DNA of 33,461 bases from Candidatus Reconcilbacillus cellulovorans (GCA_002507565.1 MOXJ01000030.1:1-33461); one strand, 5' to 3'. Positions 7,494 through 16,192 are shown, counted from the first letter of the stretch. Numbers and translations are program-made. Notes: generated by a model from the sequence alone, not told the origin.

Positions 7494-8327
7494 CTACCGC
7501 AACACCGCCATGGGCACGGGATCCGCGTCCGCGTAATCGAGATTTTCCCCGCCCATGCCCCAGATAAAGGCGTAATGGCTCGTTCCGACGCCGCAATGAA
7601 TCGACCACGGCGGCGACACGACGGCCTGCTCGTTGCGGACGACGAGGTGCCGCGTTTCCGACGGTTCCCCCATGAAATGGAATACCACCGCATCCTGCGG
7701 CAAATCGAAATAGAAATACACTTCCGCCCGACGGCTATGTAAATGGCAGGGCATCGTGTTCCACATATTGTTGGGCTTGAGGGCGGTCATGCCCATGACG
7801 AGCTGGCAGCTTTTTGCACCCTTGGCATGTATATATTTGTAAATGACGCGCTCGTTCGACTGAGCCGGGTTGCCGAGGTGCGTCGGTTCCGCTTCGTCCG
7901 GCGTGATTTTCACCGTCGGAAATTCGGCGTGCGCAGTCGTCGACAATAGATAAAATTTGGCCGGCCGGTTCGGGTCGGCGCTGCGGAAACGGACGTCGCG
8001 GCGGCCTTTTCCGACGTAAAGGCCGTCTTTCGCCCCGAGCGCGTATTCGGCGCCGTCGACCGTCACGACGCCGTCGCCCCCGACGTTGATGACGCCGAGT
8101 TCGCGCCGTTCGAGGAAAAAGTCGGTGCCCAGCACGGCCTTGTCGCCTTCAAGCCGAAGCTCGCCCGACGTCGGAACGGCGCCGCCGATGACGAACCGCT
8201 CGACGTGCGCGTACACGAGACGCAGCTCGCCGGGCGTCATCAAGTTCTCGACAAGGTACTCTCTGCGCAGACGGTCGGTATCCATCGTCTTCGTCTCGGC
8301 GGGGCTAAAGGCAAATCGGATCTCCAT
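7494..8327 (-). CDS. kduI: 5-dehydro-4-deoxy-D-glucuronate isomerase
   Basis: The enzyme interconverts 5-keto-4-deoxyuronate and 2,5-diketo-3-deoxygluconate in pectin and glycosaminoglycan uronate breakdown. The product is 277 residues, almost the length of E. coli KduI (278). The zinc site is intact in this cupin: His195 and His197 (CHLHSRRAE), Glu202 and His244 (WSIHCGVGT). Further family signatures are AVPTSGELRLEG, FFLERRELGVINVGG, NNMWNTMPCHLHSR and YAFIWGMGGEN. AGGGGAT lies 5' of the ATG. No kduD or lyase is adjacent, which is unusual because kduI is normally paired with kduD. Its neighbours are the PH-domain gene downstream and a PhoX-like gene upstream of it in the minus direction. 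Confidence 0.96.
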   Translation of the reverse strand: MEIRFAFSPAETKTMDTDRLRREYLVENLMTPGELRLVYAHVERFVIGGAVPTSGELRLEGDKAVLGTDFFLERRELGVINVGGDGVVTVDGAEYALGAKDGLYVGKGRRDVRFRSADPNRPAKFYLLSTTAHAEFPTVKITPDEAEPTHLGNPAQSNERVIYKYIHAKGAKSCQLVMGMTALKPNNMWNTMPCHLHSRRAEVYFYFDLPQDAVVFHFMGEPSETRHLVVRNEQAVVSPPWSIHCGVGTSHYAFIWGMGGENLDYADADPVPMAVLR

Positions 8328-8429
8328 CGCACGTCCATCCCCTTTTTCGCAAATCGTGATTCCTCCTACATCCTACCATAAAGAGAAGCCGGTCCGCCAC
8401 CCGCACAACCGGACGGAACGAATCGTTTT

Positions 8430-10598
8430 TCATTCACTATACACCAGAAAATCGTATAGGACTCCCCATGGTACCCATACCGTTCCGTTTCGGTTTTCGG
8501 GAGCGAATGGAAGCGTCGCCCGTTTACCGTCCACGATCGCGGTTTTTTGGCCGACCGTGAAGACGATCATGCGCGATCCTTTCGTTACGACGACTTCATG
8601 ATTGCGGGAATCCCAAGCGACGTCCGCACCGAATGCCTCTGCCTTGGCACGGACCGGGACCGGTTTCGCTTCGTCCGTTTTAGCCGCAAGCATTTGCGCT
8701 TCGGTCGGCAATCCGGCGATATAGCCCACAATCCCCGATTTTTTGTTATTGAAGTTTTGATTGATCAACCGTTCGACTTCGCCTTTTAGGCTTTCGGCCA
8801 CGATCATCTCGTCGCCCGGATGCTGGATGTTGCTCATAATATAGCTGAACCCGTTCAGGTTTTCGGCGACCGTAAGGCCGGTCGCTTCAGCTCCTGCCGG
8901 TGTGGACAAGATGCGCGACAACCGACGGGTGTCCACGTTGTAGGCCCATACGTAGTTGTTGACGTGCATGCCGCTGTCCTCACCGATAAACAGCGTTCGA
9001 AGCGATTCGGAGAAGAACAGATTGTCCGGATTGGCCACTTTGTCGTCCGCCGCTTTGTTTCCTTTGGAGTCGGGTTCGGCGAGATCTTCGCCCCAAACAA
9101 GTCCTTTCATGTCCGTCGGAACATAGGCGCTGTCGATTGCGGAGCCGCTCGTGTCTTTCTGTCCGCCCGACAGAGTCAACTCGTAAATGACGCCCGCGTT
9201 GATTTTGTTCACTTGGATGTCGTCGGCCGGATCGGTTCCGGCCGTGTCTTTCTCCATCGATTTCACCACAGAGGACATTGCGACATAAGCTTTTTTGTCC
9301 TTCACGTTGATCGTAACGCCTTCCATCTTGTTGAATTCGGAGGTCGCGCCCAAAATAGCGCCGTATCGGCGGGATTCGAGGAAAGCGGCCGCTTTTTCCA
9401 TACCCGGCTTTACCTTCAAGTATTCCGTTTTTCCGGAAGGATAAGTCTTGATGGCTGTAAAACCGTCGGCCGGCTTATCCGATGCCTCGAAAATGTCGCT
9501 GAATTTGACGCCCTTTTCGATATACGCCTTGATTTCAGCGTCCGTGGCATGGCCCAGTCTGATCCACTTCAGATCGGCGGAGCCGCCGTTTTCGGCCGAT
9601 TTTTGAACCCATTTCGCGGCATAGAGCGTTCCCGCCGATAAATCCTTCGGTTTGTCCGCCACGTACAGAAACAACATCGTATAGGGCCCGTCGTCTCCGA
9701 ACAGCACCGTGCGCATGTCGGGAGCGACTTTTCCAAGCTCATGCGAAAAGCGGCCCATGCTGTAGTGCTTCACGACGGAGATCGTACGGTCGGCATGAAC
9801 CGTCACTTCCGGCAAATAGCCGTAGGCGTAAGGGTTGGCGGTTCGGGTCGCGCCGTTGTAATAGTTTTGAACAAAAGCGCGAGTATACGTTTGTTTGGGA
9901 TCCGCCTCGTAAGCCCGGGCGTCCGGTTCGTACTCTTCGCTGCCCAAATGCGTACCCCACGGCGTCAGCGAACCGTTGCACGGGATCCATAAACCGCCGA
10001 CACCCGAAAAATCGATTTTGTCCAGGGCAACGGCGGTGAGCTCTCCTGTTTCTTTGTTTTGGTCGATCGTGGCTACACTCATGCTTCCGGGGACGACGCC
10101 GTAGGCCGATTTGCCGGCATTGTTCATGGTGACATATTCGTAGTGCGTGATGAGCGTCAAGGGATTGCCCCCTTTGCCGGTCGGCAAAGCCCCGGGCACT
10201 TCGAACAGACTGTTGGCATCCGGGCTGTCGGAAACGTAGGGAGTCGGGTTGCCCGGAATACTCGTATCGATAATCGGTTTGCCGTTTGCTCCCACGGCGA
10301 CGCCCGCGACGGTCCCTCCCACTGAATCAGTCGATCTGAATAAGATTTTGTAGGATAACGGAAAAATCTTCACGGAACCGTCGGAGTACGTGACCTTGAA
10401 CGAAGCTTTCGTGTAAAGCCGGGCCATTTCGCTCGTCGTCGCGGGCGCGGGCATGCCGACGAATTCGGTCGAGACGACGGTGATTCCCTCGGACGCTGGC
10501 GACGCCGCGGTCCACGTCGCGGGAACCGCGCCGGAAAAGACAGCAAGGCCGAGAGTAGACAATAGTACCTTTTTGCCCCATGCGATCTGGGTCCTCAT
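8430..10598 (-). CDS. Secreted PhoX-family (DUF839) protein with C-terminal copper amine oxidase-like stalk domain
   Basis: The 722-residue product has a Lys-containing N-terminus and a hydrophobic stretch (about 9-30) ending in Ala-rich sequence, a typical signal peptide. The body is PhoX/DUF839-like, with CNGSLTPWGTHLGSEEYEPD around 205-225, the SHELGKVAPDMRTVLFGDDG segment and VWGEDLAEPDSKGNKAADDK. PhoX proteins are calcium-dependent extracellular alkaline phosphatases, but many relatives are uncharacterised and I cannot verify every metal ligand. The last 65 or so residues (AFGADVAWDSRNHEVVVTKG, then FVGQ-like repeats and WVPWG) match the copper amine oxidase N-terminal-like stalk common in Paenibacillus surface proteins, probably for cell-wall contact. 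The ATG at 10598 follows AAAGGA, which lies beside one arm of an inverted repeat. Confidence 0.85.
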   Translation of the reverse strand: MRTQIAWGKKVLLSTLGLAVFSGAVPATWTAASPASEGITVVSTEFVGMPAPATTSEMARLYTKASFKVTYSDGSVKIFPLSYKILFRSTDSVGGTVAGVAVGANGKPIIDTSIPGNPTPYVSDSPDANSLFEVPGALPTGKGGNPLTLITHYEYVTMNNAGKSAYGVVPGSMSVATIDQNKETGELTAVALDKIDFSGVGGLWIPCNGSLTPWGTHLGSEEYEPDARAYEADPKQTYTRAFVQNYYNGATRTANPYAYGYLPEVTVHADRTISVVKHYSMGRFSHELGKVAPDMRTVLFGDDGPYTMLFLYVADKPKDLSAGTLYAAKWVQKSAENGGSADLKWIRLGHATDAEIKAYIEKGVKFSDIFEASDKPADGFTAIKTYPSGKTEYLKVKPGMEKAAAFLESRRYGAILGATSEFNKMEGVTINVKDKKAYVAMSSVVKSMEKDTAGTDPADDIQVNKINAGVIYELTLSGGQKDTSGSAIDSAYVPTDMKGLVWGEDLAEPDSKGNKAADDKVANPDNLFFSESLRTLFIGEDSGMHVNNYVWAYNVDTRRLSRILSTPAGAEATGLTVAENLNGFSYIMSNIQHPGDEMIVAESLKGEVERLINQNFNNKKSGIVGYIAGLPTEAQMLAAKTDEAKPVPVRAKAEAFGADVAWDSRNHEVVVTKGSRMIVFTVGQKTAIVDGKRATLPFAPENRNGTVWVPWGVLYDFLVYSE

Positions 10599-10599
10599 T

Positions 10600-10674
10600 G
10601 GGATAACATCCTTTCTTTTCTTTATTGATTGATTTGATTCGGTTACTTCGATGATAAAAAGGAAATGTTATCCC
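10600..10674. repeat. 10-bp perfect inverted repeat in the PhoX-like gene leader
   Basis: GGGATAACAT at 10600-10609 and its exact complement ATGTTATCCC at 10665-10674 are separated by 55 bp. The proximal arm lies 2 bp upstream of the start codon and abuts the AAAGGA ribosome site. In the transcript the arms could pair and hide that site. As DNA they could be two operator half-sites. No clear phosphate-regulon PhoP box was recognised here. Confidence 0.6.
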
Positions 10675-10740
10675 TGTATCAGAAAAATACAAAATTTCAA
10701 TAACACCCATGCCGGTCGTGCTGAAACGTTCCGGCCGCCA

Positions 10741-11787
10741 TCACCACTCCAACACCCCTTTGATGACCCCGCTGCCGGGAACGGTCCACGCTTCGAACAC
10801 GTCGGGCCACATTTCGAACGCGACCCTGTGGGTCACGTAACCCTCGTCCGTCACGATCCCGCTGCGCAATGCGTTCAGTACCCGCTCGAAATCCTCGTGC
10901 GTCGCGTTGCGGCTGGCCAGCAGCGTCAGTTCGCGGCGATGGAACTCCGCGTCCGAAAACGCGATGTCGTCCTTCACCAATCCGACGAACACCAGCCGTC
11001 CTCCGTGCGCGACATAGTCGAACGCCTGCCGCATCGAACGGGCGTTGCCGGTCGCGTCGAACACAACCGTCGGCCCGTCGCCGTCCGTCAGCTCGGCAAG
11101 CCGTCGCGCCGAATCGTCCCGGCCGACGCACACCGTCTCGTCTGCTTTTGCCCACGCCCGCGCGACAGTGAGGCGCTCCTCGCTCAAATCCATCGCGACG
11201 ACCCTTGCGCCGAATGCTTTCGCGAACGCCATGACGCCGAGTCCGATCGGTCCGCCGCCGACGACCAGCGCCGTTTCGCCGGACTGAACGTCCGCGCGCC
11301 GCACCGCATGCGCGCCGATGGCCAGCGGTTCGATAATCACGGCCTGGTCGTACGTCAATCCGTCGGTTTTGATCAAATGATCGAGCGGAACCGCCAACCG
11401 TTCACACATACCGCCGTCGATGTGGACGCCGAGCACGTTCAGGCGGACGCAGCAGTTCGGTTTGCCGCCGCGGCAGGCCACGCACCGGCCGCATTCCAGA
11501 TACGGAATCACCGCCACCGCGTCGCCCGGGCGGACGTTCCGACCGACGGCATCGGACGCCTCGCACCCGTCACCGGCGGGCACGACAGTTTCGACGACGC
11601 CGGCCAGTTCGTGCCCGAGTACGCGCGGATACGTGAAATACGGCTGTTCCCCGCGATAGGCATGAATGTCCGTGCCGCACACGCCGACCCTGCGGATGCG
11701 GACGATCGCCTCGCTCGGCCCGGCCGTCGGCTCCGGCGCCTCTTCCAGGCGCAATTTGCGCGGTTCCGCGCACACGATCCGTTTCAT
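10741..11787 (-). CDS. lgoD: Zinc-dependent L-galactonate 5-dehydrogenase (LgoD-like)
   Basis: The 348-residue medium-chain dehydrogenase starts at ATG 11787, which overlaps the upstream stop as ATGA. Catalytic zinc ligands are Cys37 (VGVCGTDIH), His59 and Glu60 (VLGHELAG). Structural-zinc cysteines are 99, 102, 105 and 113 (CGRCVACRGGKPNCC). The NAD-binding loop is VVGGGPIGLG. Several long stretches match E. coli LgoD (YjjN) as I recall it: GEQPYFTYPRVLGHE, NVLGVHIDGG, and FSDAEFHRRELTLLASRNAT. LgoD oxidises L-galactonate to D-tagaturonate. Here it is coupled to an L-galactose dehydrogenase-like aldo/keto reductase. A related sugar acid is possible, so the substrate is inferred from similarity and context. 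Confidence 0.8.
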   Translation of the reverse strand: MKRIVCAEPRKLRLEEAPEPTAGPSEAIVRIRRVGVCGTDIHAYRGEQPYFTYPRVLGHELAGVVETVVPAGDGCEASDAVGRNVRPGDAVAVIPYLECGRCVACRGGKPNCCVRLNVLGVHIDGGMCERLAVPLDHLIKTDGLTYDQAVIIEPLAIGAHAVRRADVQSGETALVVGGGPIGLGVMAFAKAFGARVVAMDLSEERLTVARAWAKADETVCVGRDDSARRLAELTDGDGPTVVFDATGNARSMRQAFDYVAHGGRLVFVGLVKDDIAFSDAEFHRRELTLLASRNATHEDFERVLNALRSGIVTDEGYVTHRVAFEMWPDVFEAWTVPGSGVIKGVLEW

Positions 11788-12725
11788 CCCCCGTCCCCTC
11801 CCCAATACTCCGGCCGACCGCTCGGCCACGTGCGGTCTCGAATCGGCGCGAGCATATCCAGCACCTCACGCAACAGTTCCTCGTCGACCGGTTCGTCCGT
11901 CCATTCGATGTTGCGCCGGATATGGTCCGGGTCGGCCGTGCTGACGAGTGTCGTCGGAATCCGCTCGTTCGCCGTCGAAAACTGGACGGCCAGCTTCGCC
12001 AGATCCGCGCCTTTTTGCGCACAATGTTCCGCCGCCCGTCGGCATACTCGCCGGATTTCCTCGTCGGCGGGATGCCAGTCCGGTGCCCCCCGCAACGTCA
12101 GAAGACCCATGGACAGAGGCGACGCGTTGACGACGCCGACGTTTTTCGCTTCCAGGCGCGGCAACAGACGAAGCAGCGTCGTGTCGTTCAGCGAATAATG
12201 GCAATAGGACAAGATGACGTCTGGATCGAACGCTTCCAGTGTTTTCTCGAAAACGGCCAGCGGTAGACCGGATACGCCCCAGAATCGGACCTTGCCCTGT
12301 TCTTTCAGGCGGCGTACCGCGGGGACAGCCTCGGCAATCTCCGCGAACGGAACGAACTCAATGTCGTGCAACAGCAAAATGTCGACGTAATCCGTCCGCA
12401 GCCGCCGCAAGCTTTCTTCGACGCTCCGGACGATCCGCTCCGGCGAAAAGTCGAACACGTCCGTCCCGTACCTGCCCGCTTTCGTCGACAGAATGTAACG
12501 GTCGCGCGGAATGCCTTCGAGCGCCCGGCCCAGGACGGATTCCGCCTTCGTCAGGCCGTAGTAGGGCGATACGTCGAAAAAATTGACGCCCATGTCGAAC
12601 GCGACGCGGACGGAACGCACACCTTCCGTTTCGTCGATCGGCCGAAACACGGAGCCGAGCGACGATGCGCCGTAGCCGAGAACGGACACCCGCAGTCCTG
12701 TTTTCCCCAATATCCGGTATTTCAA
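11784..12725 (-). CDS. Aldo/keto reductase, L-galactose / L-fucose dehydrogenase type
   Basis: The 313-residue protein starts at TTG 12725 behind AAAGGAGGG. The AKR tetrad is present: Asp51 and Tyr56 (FFDVSPYYG), Lys82 (STKAGRYG) and His120 (LLLHDIEF). The stretches YGASSLGSVF, NFFDVSPYYGLTKAESVLGR, VDVILSYCHYSLNDTTLLRLLP and ASPLSMGLLTLRGAPDWHPA closely follow plant L-galactose dehydrogenase and bacterial L-fucose dehydrogenases, which oxidise the C1 of the sugar to a lactone with NAD(P). It is the first gene of the operon with lgoD (ATGA overlap) and is divergent from an AraC regulator. The product lactone would need hydrolysis, spontaneous or by an enzyme encoded elsewhere. Confidence 0.85.
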   Translation of the reverse strand: MKYRILGKTGLRVSVLGYGASSLGSVFRPIDETEGVRSVRVAFDMGVNFFDVSPYYGLTKAESVLGRALEGIPRDRYILSTKAGRYGTDVFDFSPERIVRSVEESLRRLRTDYVDILLLHDIEFVPFAEIAEAVPAVRRLKEQGKVRFWGVSGLPLAVFEKTLEAFDPDVILSYCHYSLNDTTLLRLLPRLEAKNVGVVNASPLSMGLLTLRGAPDWHPADEEIRRVCRRAAEHCAQKGADLAKLAVQFSTANERIPTTLVSTADPDHIRRNIEWTDEPVDEELLREVLDMLAPIRDRTWPSGRPEYWGGDGG

Positions 12726-12856
12726 GCGGGAACCCTCCTTTCATTCTCGATTCTACGACATCAAAAACCGTCAATAAATTTGCGTTTGTTGACGATTTCA
12801 TCGCTTTTTTTGATATCATGATCATGGACTCGCATCGGGAGAGGAGGAAACGACGC
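12726..12856. promoter_or_regulatory. Divergent control region between the sugar dehydrogenases and AraC
   Basis: For the AraC gene, TTGACG (12789-12794) is followed 17 bp later by GATATC (12812-12817). Inverted repeats surround it: an 11-bp arm pair at 12757-12767 and 12807-12817 with one mismatch (CATCAAAAA against TTTTTGATA), and a perfect 6-bp pair CGTCAA/TTGACG at 12769-12774 and 12789-12794. The inner arm is the -35 and the outer arm overlaps the -10, so a bound regulator would cover the AraC promoter. On the minus strand TAGAAT (12755-12750) is a possible -10 for the dehydrogenases, without a good -35. Confidence 0.5.
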
Positions 12857-13738
12857 TTGACCGTTCTGCGCAAACCGTTCGACCGCGGCGCCGTCTTTCC
12901 GTTCGTCTTCGTCCACCGCGATACGAAACAGCCGCACCAGGAGCTTCCCGACCACGTCCATGACTGGGAGGAAATCGTCTACGTCCATCGCGGGCGGGGG
13001 ACGTTTTTGATCGACCATCGGCTCTATCCGATGCGGGAAGGCGACTTGTTCGTCATTCCCGGAAATACCGTACATCGCGCCAATCCCGATCCGGACGATC
13101 CCGTGACGTCCTCCGTCGTCTTTTTCGACCGCTCCCTGATCGGCGATCGGTCGCTCGGCGAATCGTTTTCGCTCTTCGCGGCGTTCGACCGCGCGAAATC
13201 GGAGCGCAACCACCGGATTTCGCTCCGTCCCGAAACGCGACGGACCGTGGAAAGATGGCTGGACGCCGTTCACGACGAAATCTCGCTGCTTCGACCTGGA
13301 TACCGACACGCCGTCGCGATCGCGCTAGCACGGCTGTTGCTCGAACTCGGCCGCGAAACGGCCGCACGCGTTCCCGAGGACGGACGCGCGTCCGAACCGC
13401 CGGCTGCGCCGCCGTGGATCCGCGACGCGCTCGACCTGCTGGAACGCCGCCCCGGTGCTGCCGTAACGCTTGCGTCGCTTGCACGGAACGCCAACGTGAC
13501 GCCCGCCCATTTCAGCCGCGTGTTCCGGAAGGCGACCGGCATGACGGTCACGTCGTACCGGATCATGAAACAAATCGTCCTCGCCAAGGAAGCGCTGATG
13601 AACACCGACGACAAGATCGCCGCGGTCGCCGAACGGTGCGGCTTCGAAAGCCTGCCCCATTTTTACCGGATGTTCAAACGGCACGTCGGCGTTTCACCGG
13701 CCGCTTTCCGCAAACGCCATCGCCCCCGGCGGCCGTGA
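12857..13738 (+). CDS. AraC-family transcriptional regulator with cupin sensor domain
   Basis: The 293-residue protein starts at TTG 12857, eight bases after GAGAGGAGGAAA. The reading frame extends further upstream into the control region and has an ATG at 12815, but it lacks a ribosome site there. The N-terminal third is an AraC-binding cupin: LPDHVHDWEEIVYVHRGRGT and MREGDLFVIPGNTVHRANPD. The C-terminal 100 residues hold the two helix-turn-helix motifs, VTLASLARNANVTPAHFSRV and IAAVAERCGFESLPHFYRMF, ending with VGVSPAAFRKR. Its divergent placement suggests that it controls the dehydrogenase pair in response to a sugar, and perhaps its own gene through the inverted repeats. Confidence 0.92.
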   Translation: MTVLRKPFDRGAVFPFVFVHRDTKQPHQELPDHVHDWEEIVYVHRGRGTFLIDHRLYPMREGDLFVIPGNTVHRANPDPDDPVTSSVVFFDRSLIGDRSLGESFSLFAAFDRAKSERNHRISLRPETRRTVERWLDAVHDEISLLRPGYRHAVAIALARLLLELGRETAARVPEDGRASEPPAAPPWIRDALDLLERRPGAAVTLASLARNANVTPAHFSRVFRKATGMTVTSYRIMKQIVLAKEALMNTDDKIAAVAERCGFESLPHFYRMFKRHVGVSPAAFRKRHRPRRP

Positions 13739-13745
13739 CGGGCAT

Positions 13746-13800
13746 AAAAAAAAAGCCGCCCACGGTCGGATCGTCCGTTCTCCGGGACGACCGCGGCCGG
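13746..13800 (-). terminator. Intrinsic terminator of the oxidoreductase operon
   Basis: On the minus strand an imperfect hairpin with arms GGTCGTCC and GGACGATC, extended by GCCGC/GCGGC, is followed by nine T residues (13754-13746). It lies just beyond the porAB-like stop at 13816. Confidence 0.65.
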
Positions 13801-13813
13801 AAGCGGCCGTTTT
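13793..13813 (+). terminator. Intrinsic terminator after the AraC gene
   Basis: CGGCCG (13794-13799), a GAAG loop and CGGCCG (13804-13809) are followed by TTTTGTT on the plus strand. The position is 55 bp past the AraC stop and overlaps the opposing minus-strand terminator. Confidence 0.6.
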
Positions 13814-13815
13814 GT

Positions 13816-16122
13816 TCATAAGCACGGATGTTCGTGTTTCGCCTTCAGGATGTTCCACCGGCGCTCGACTTCCCGCTCGAACTCCCGCAGCGTCTCCTCG
13901 TACTCCGGTTTCAACAGGTGGCGCGTCTTACCCATCATCTTCAGCCACTCGGAAACGGGAATCTTTTTGTTCTTCTCCTCCGGATTGTAGGTGATCGTCG
14001 TCACGCCGCGCTCTACTTCGTACAGCGGGAAGAAACAGCAGTTGACCGCAGCCTCGACGATTTTCGTGCCGTCCTGGTCCTCGGACAACCAGTTCAGCGG
14101 ACACGTGATCAGAATCTTGCCGTAGACAAGCCCCTCGTGTTGTGCGTACCATTGGGCTTTCGCCGCTTTTTTGAGCAGATCCTGCGGGAACGCCTCCGAA
14201 CCGGTGAACACGTACGGAATATTCGTCGCCGCCATAATTTGCGGCGTATCCTTATGATGAAACAGCTTCCCGCCCTGCCGGGAGCCGACGTTCGACGTCG
14301 ACGTCCGGTGACCCATCGGCGTCGAGTACGACAACTGCGCGCCGGTGTTCATGTAGCCTTCGTTGTCGTATTCCAGGATGATCATCTTGTGGTTGCGCAG
14401 CGCGGCGCCGATCGCCGCTCCCATGCCGATGTCCATGCCGCCGTCGCCCGTCACCATGACGAACGTGAAATCATCCGGCAGGTTCAGCTCGTCGAGTTCG
14501 CCGCGGCGTTTGCGCTCCCAGAACGTTTCCACGACGCCCGCCAGCGTCGCCGCGCCGTTCTGGAACAAGTTGTGGATGTACGTCTGCTTGTGTGCAGAAT
14601 ACGGATAGCCCGTCGTGACGACCATGGCGCAGCCGGTCTGAAACAGCGCGACGATGTCGCCCTCGATTCCCTTGAAAAACAGCTCCAAGCCGGAAAAGAT
14701 GCCGCAGCCGGGACACGCGCTGTGGCCGGGCGCGATCCGCTTCGGTTTTTTGGTCAGCGACCGGAGAGGCGGAATGCGCACGTTCAGCTTGCCCGTCTGC
14801 TCGTCCGGCGTCACCGTGATCAGTCCGGTCTTCAGGTCTTCGTACTTGAGCGGCTCGAGGACGCGCTGCGGCGCTTTCGCCGGATCGCCGGGCGTGTGAC
14901 CATAATAGTCGAACGGCTTTTCGACGTATCCTTTCTCGGCCGCCTCGATCGCAAGCCTAAACAGATTCAGTCCGTCTTCGGCGTAAAAATCTTTGCCGCC
15001 CAGGCCGTACACGCGGCTGATCACCAGCGTGTTCCGGTTGCCGTGCGTAAACAGCGCCGCTTTCACTTCCTGCGTCATGTTGCCGCCGTGGCCGCCGTAT
15101 GAATCCGCCCGGTCGCCGACGGTGACCGCCTTGACGTTGCGCAGCGCCTCGGCGATTTCCTTGGCCGGGAACGGGCGGATGATGTTCGGCGAAATCGAGC
15201 CGGCCTTAATGCCTTGCCTGCGCAGATCGTCGACGACGTCCTTGACGATCTCGGCGGCGGAATTGAGCAGAAACACGGCGACTTCAGCGTCTTCCATCCG
15301 GTACAAGTCTACCGGCGGATAGTCGCGCCCCGTCAGCTCGGCGTATTCGCGTCGGATTTGGTCGTAAACTTCCCCGGCGCGGTACATCGCCTCGGACAAT
15401 TGGTAGCGGTTGTTGATGAAATCCGGCTCGTTCATGTACGGGCCGACCGTGATCGGGTTGTTGCGGTCGAGCACGTCCGGGAACCCTTTCGGCGGCCGCT
15501 CGCCGATGAACTTCAGCACGTCCTCGCGGTGCGCGAACGTCTGCACGCGGCGTTTCTGGTGCGACGTGAAATATCCGTCGAACGCCACGAGCACGGGCAG
15601 CCGGACGTCCGGATGCTCCGCCAGCTTGATCGCCATAATGTTCATGTCGTAGACGGCCTGCGGCGTGCGGCAGAGCAGGATCGGCCAGCCGATGTTGAGC
15701 GCGAAATACAGATCGGAATGGTCGCCGTGAATGTCGAGCGGCCCCGACACCGACCGGCAGACAAGGTTCATCACCATCGGAAACCGCGTGCCCGACTGCA
15801 CCGGCATCTGCTCCAGCATGTAGAGAAAACCGTTCGCGCTCGTCGCGTTGAACACGCGTCCGCCGGCGATCGACGCGCCATAGCAGACGCCCGCCGAGCT
15901 GTGCTCGCCGTCGGCGGGGATGAGCACGATGTCGTGCTGGCCGTTGGCTTTCATCAGATCCAGAAATTGCGCGACTTCGGTAGACGGGGAGATCGGGAAA
16001 TACCCCATAATATGATAGTTGATCTGGTGAGCCGCATAAGCCGCCATTTCGTTGCCGGACTCGTAGACGACGCGCTGTTCGACTTTCCCGGTGCCGAGCT
16101 CGCGCTTCAGTTCGATCGCCAT
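13816..16122 (-). CDS. 2-oxoacid:ferredoxin oxidoreductase, fused alpha-beta subunit
   Basis: The 768-residue protein joins a PorA-like alpha part (about 15-410; NEMAAYAAHQINYHIMGYFP and the SPST loop, YGGHGGNMTQEVKAAL) to a PorB-like thiamine-diphosphate beta part (about 455-768). The beta part has GHSACPGCG at 467-474 with two cluster-type cysteines, TGDGGMDIGMG at 558-568 and the paired Asn587, the GDG...N thiamine-diphosphate/Mg site. Such enzymes oxidatively decarboxylate pyruvate or another 2-oxoacid to the acyl-CoA, passing electrons to ferredoxin. The ATG follows AAGGAGGG. The gamma and delta functions are in the preceding gene, so two fused genes make a complete enzyme. The exact oxoacid cannot be fixed by eye. 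Confidence 0.9.
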   Translation of the reverse strand: MAIELKRELGTGKVEQRVVYESGNEMAAYAAHQINYHIMGYFPISPSTEVAQFLDLMKANGQHDIVLIPADGEHSSAGVCYGASIAGGRVFNATSANGFLYMLEQMPVQSGTRFPMVMNLVCRSVSGPLDIHGDHSDLYFALNIGWPILLCRTPQAVYDMNIMAIKLAEHPDVRLPVLVAFDGYFTSHQKRRVQTFAHREDVLKFIGERPPKGFPDVLDRNNPITVGPYMNEPDFINNRYQLSEAMYRAGEVYDQIRREYAELTGRDYPPVDLYRMEDAEVAVFLLNSAAEIVKDVVDDLRRQGIKAGSISPNIIRPFPAKEIAEALRNVKAVTVGDRADSYGGHGGNMTQEVKAALFTHGNRNTLVISRVYGLGGKDFYAEDGLNLFRLAIEAAEKGYVEKPFDYYGHTPGDPAKAPQRVLEPLKYEDLKTGLITVTPDEQTGKLNVRIPPLRSLTKKPKRIAPGHSACPGCGIFSGLELFFKGIEGDIVALFQTGCAMVVTTGYPYSAHKQTYIHNLFQNGAATLAGVVETFWERKRRGELDELNLPDDFTFVMVTGDGGMDIGMGAAIGAALRNHKMIILEYDNEGYMNTGAQLSYSTPMGHRTSTSNVGSRQGGKLFHHKDTPQIMAATNIPYVFTGSEAFPQDLLKKAAKAQWYAQHEGLVYGKILITCPLNWLSEDQDGTKIVEAAVNCCFFPLYEVERGVTTITYNPEEKNKKIPVSEWLKMMGKTRHLLKPEYEETLREFEREVERRWNILKAKHEHPCL

Positions 16123-16192
16123 CGGCTTTTTCCCTCCTTCTTCCGTTTCTTCGATTCTCCGTCCGTTTCGGCTCTTTTTGTCGTCCGTCCGC

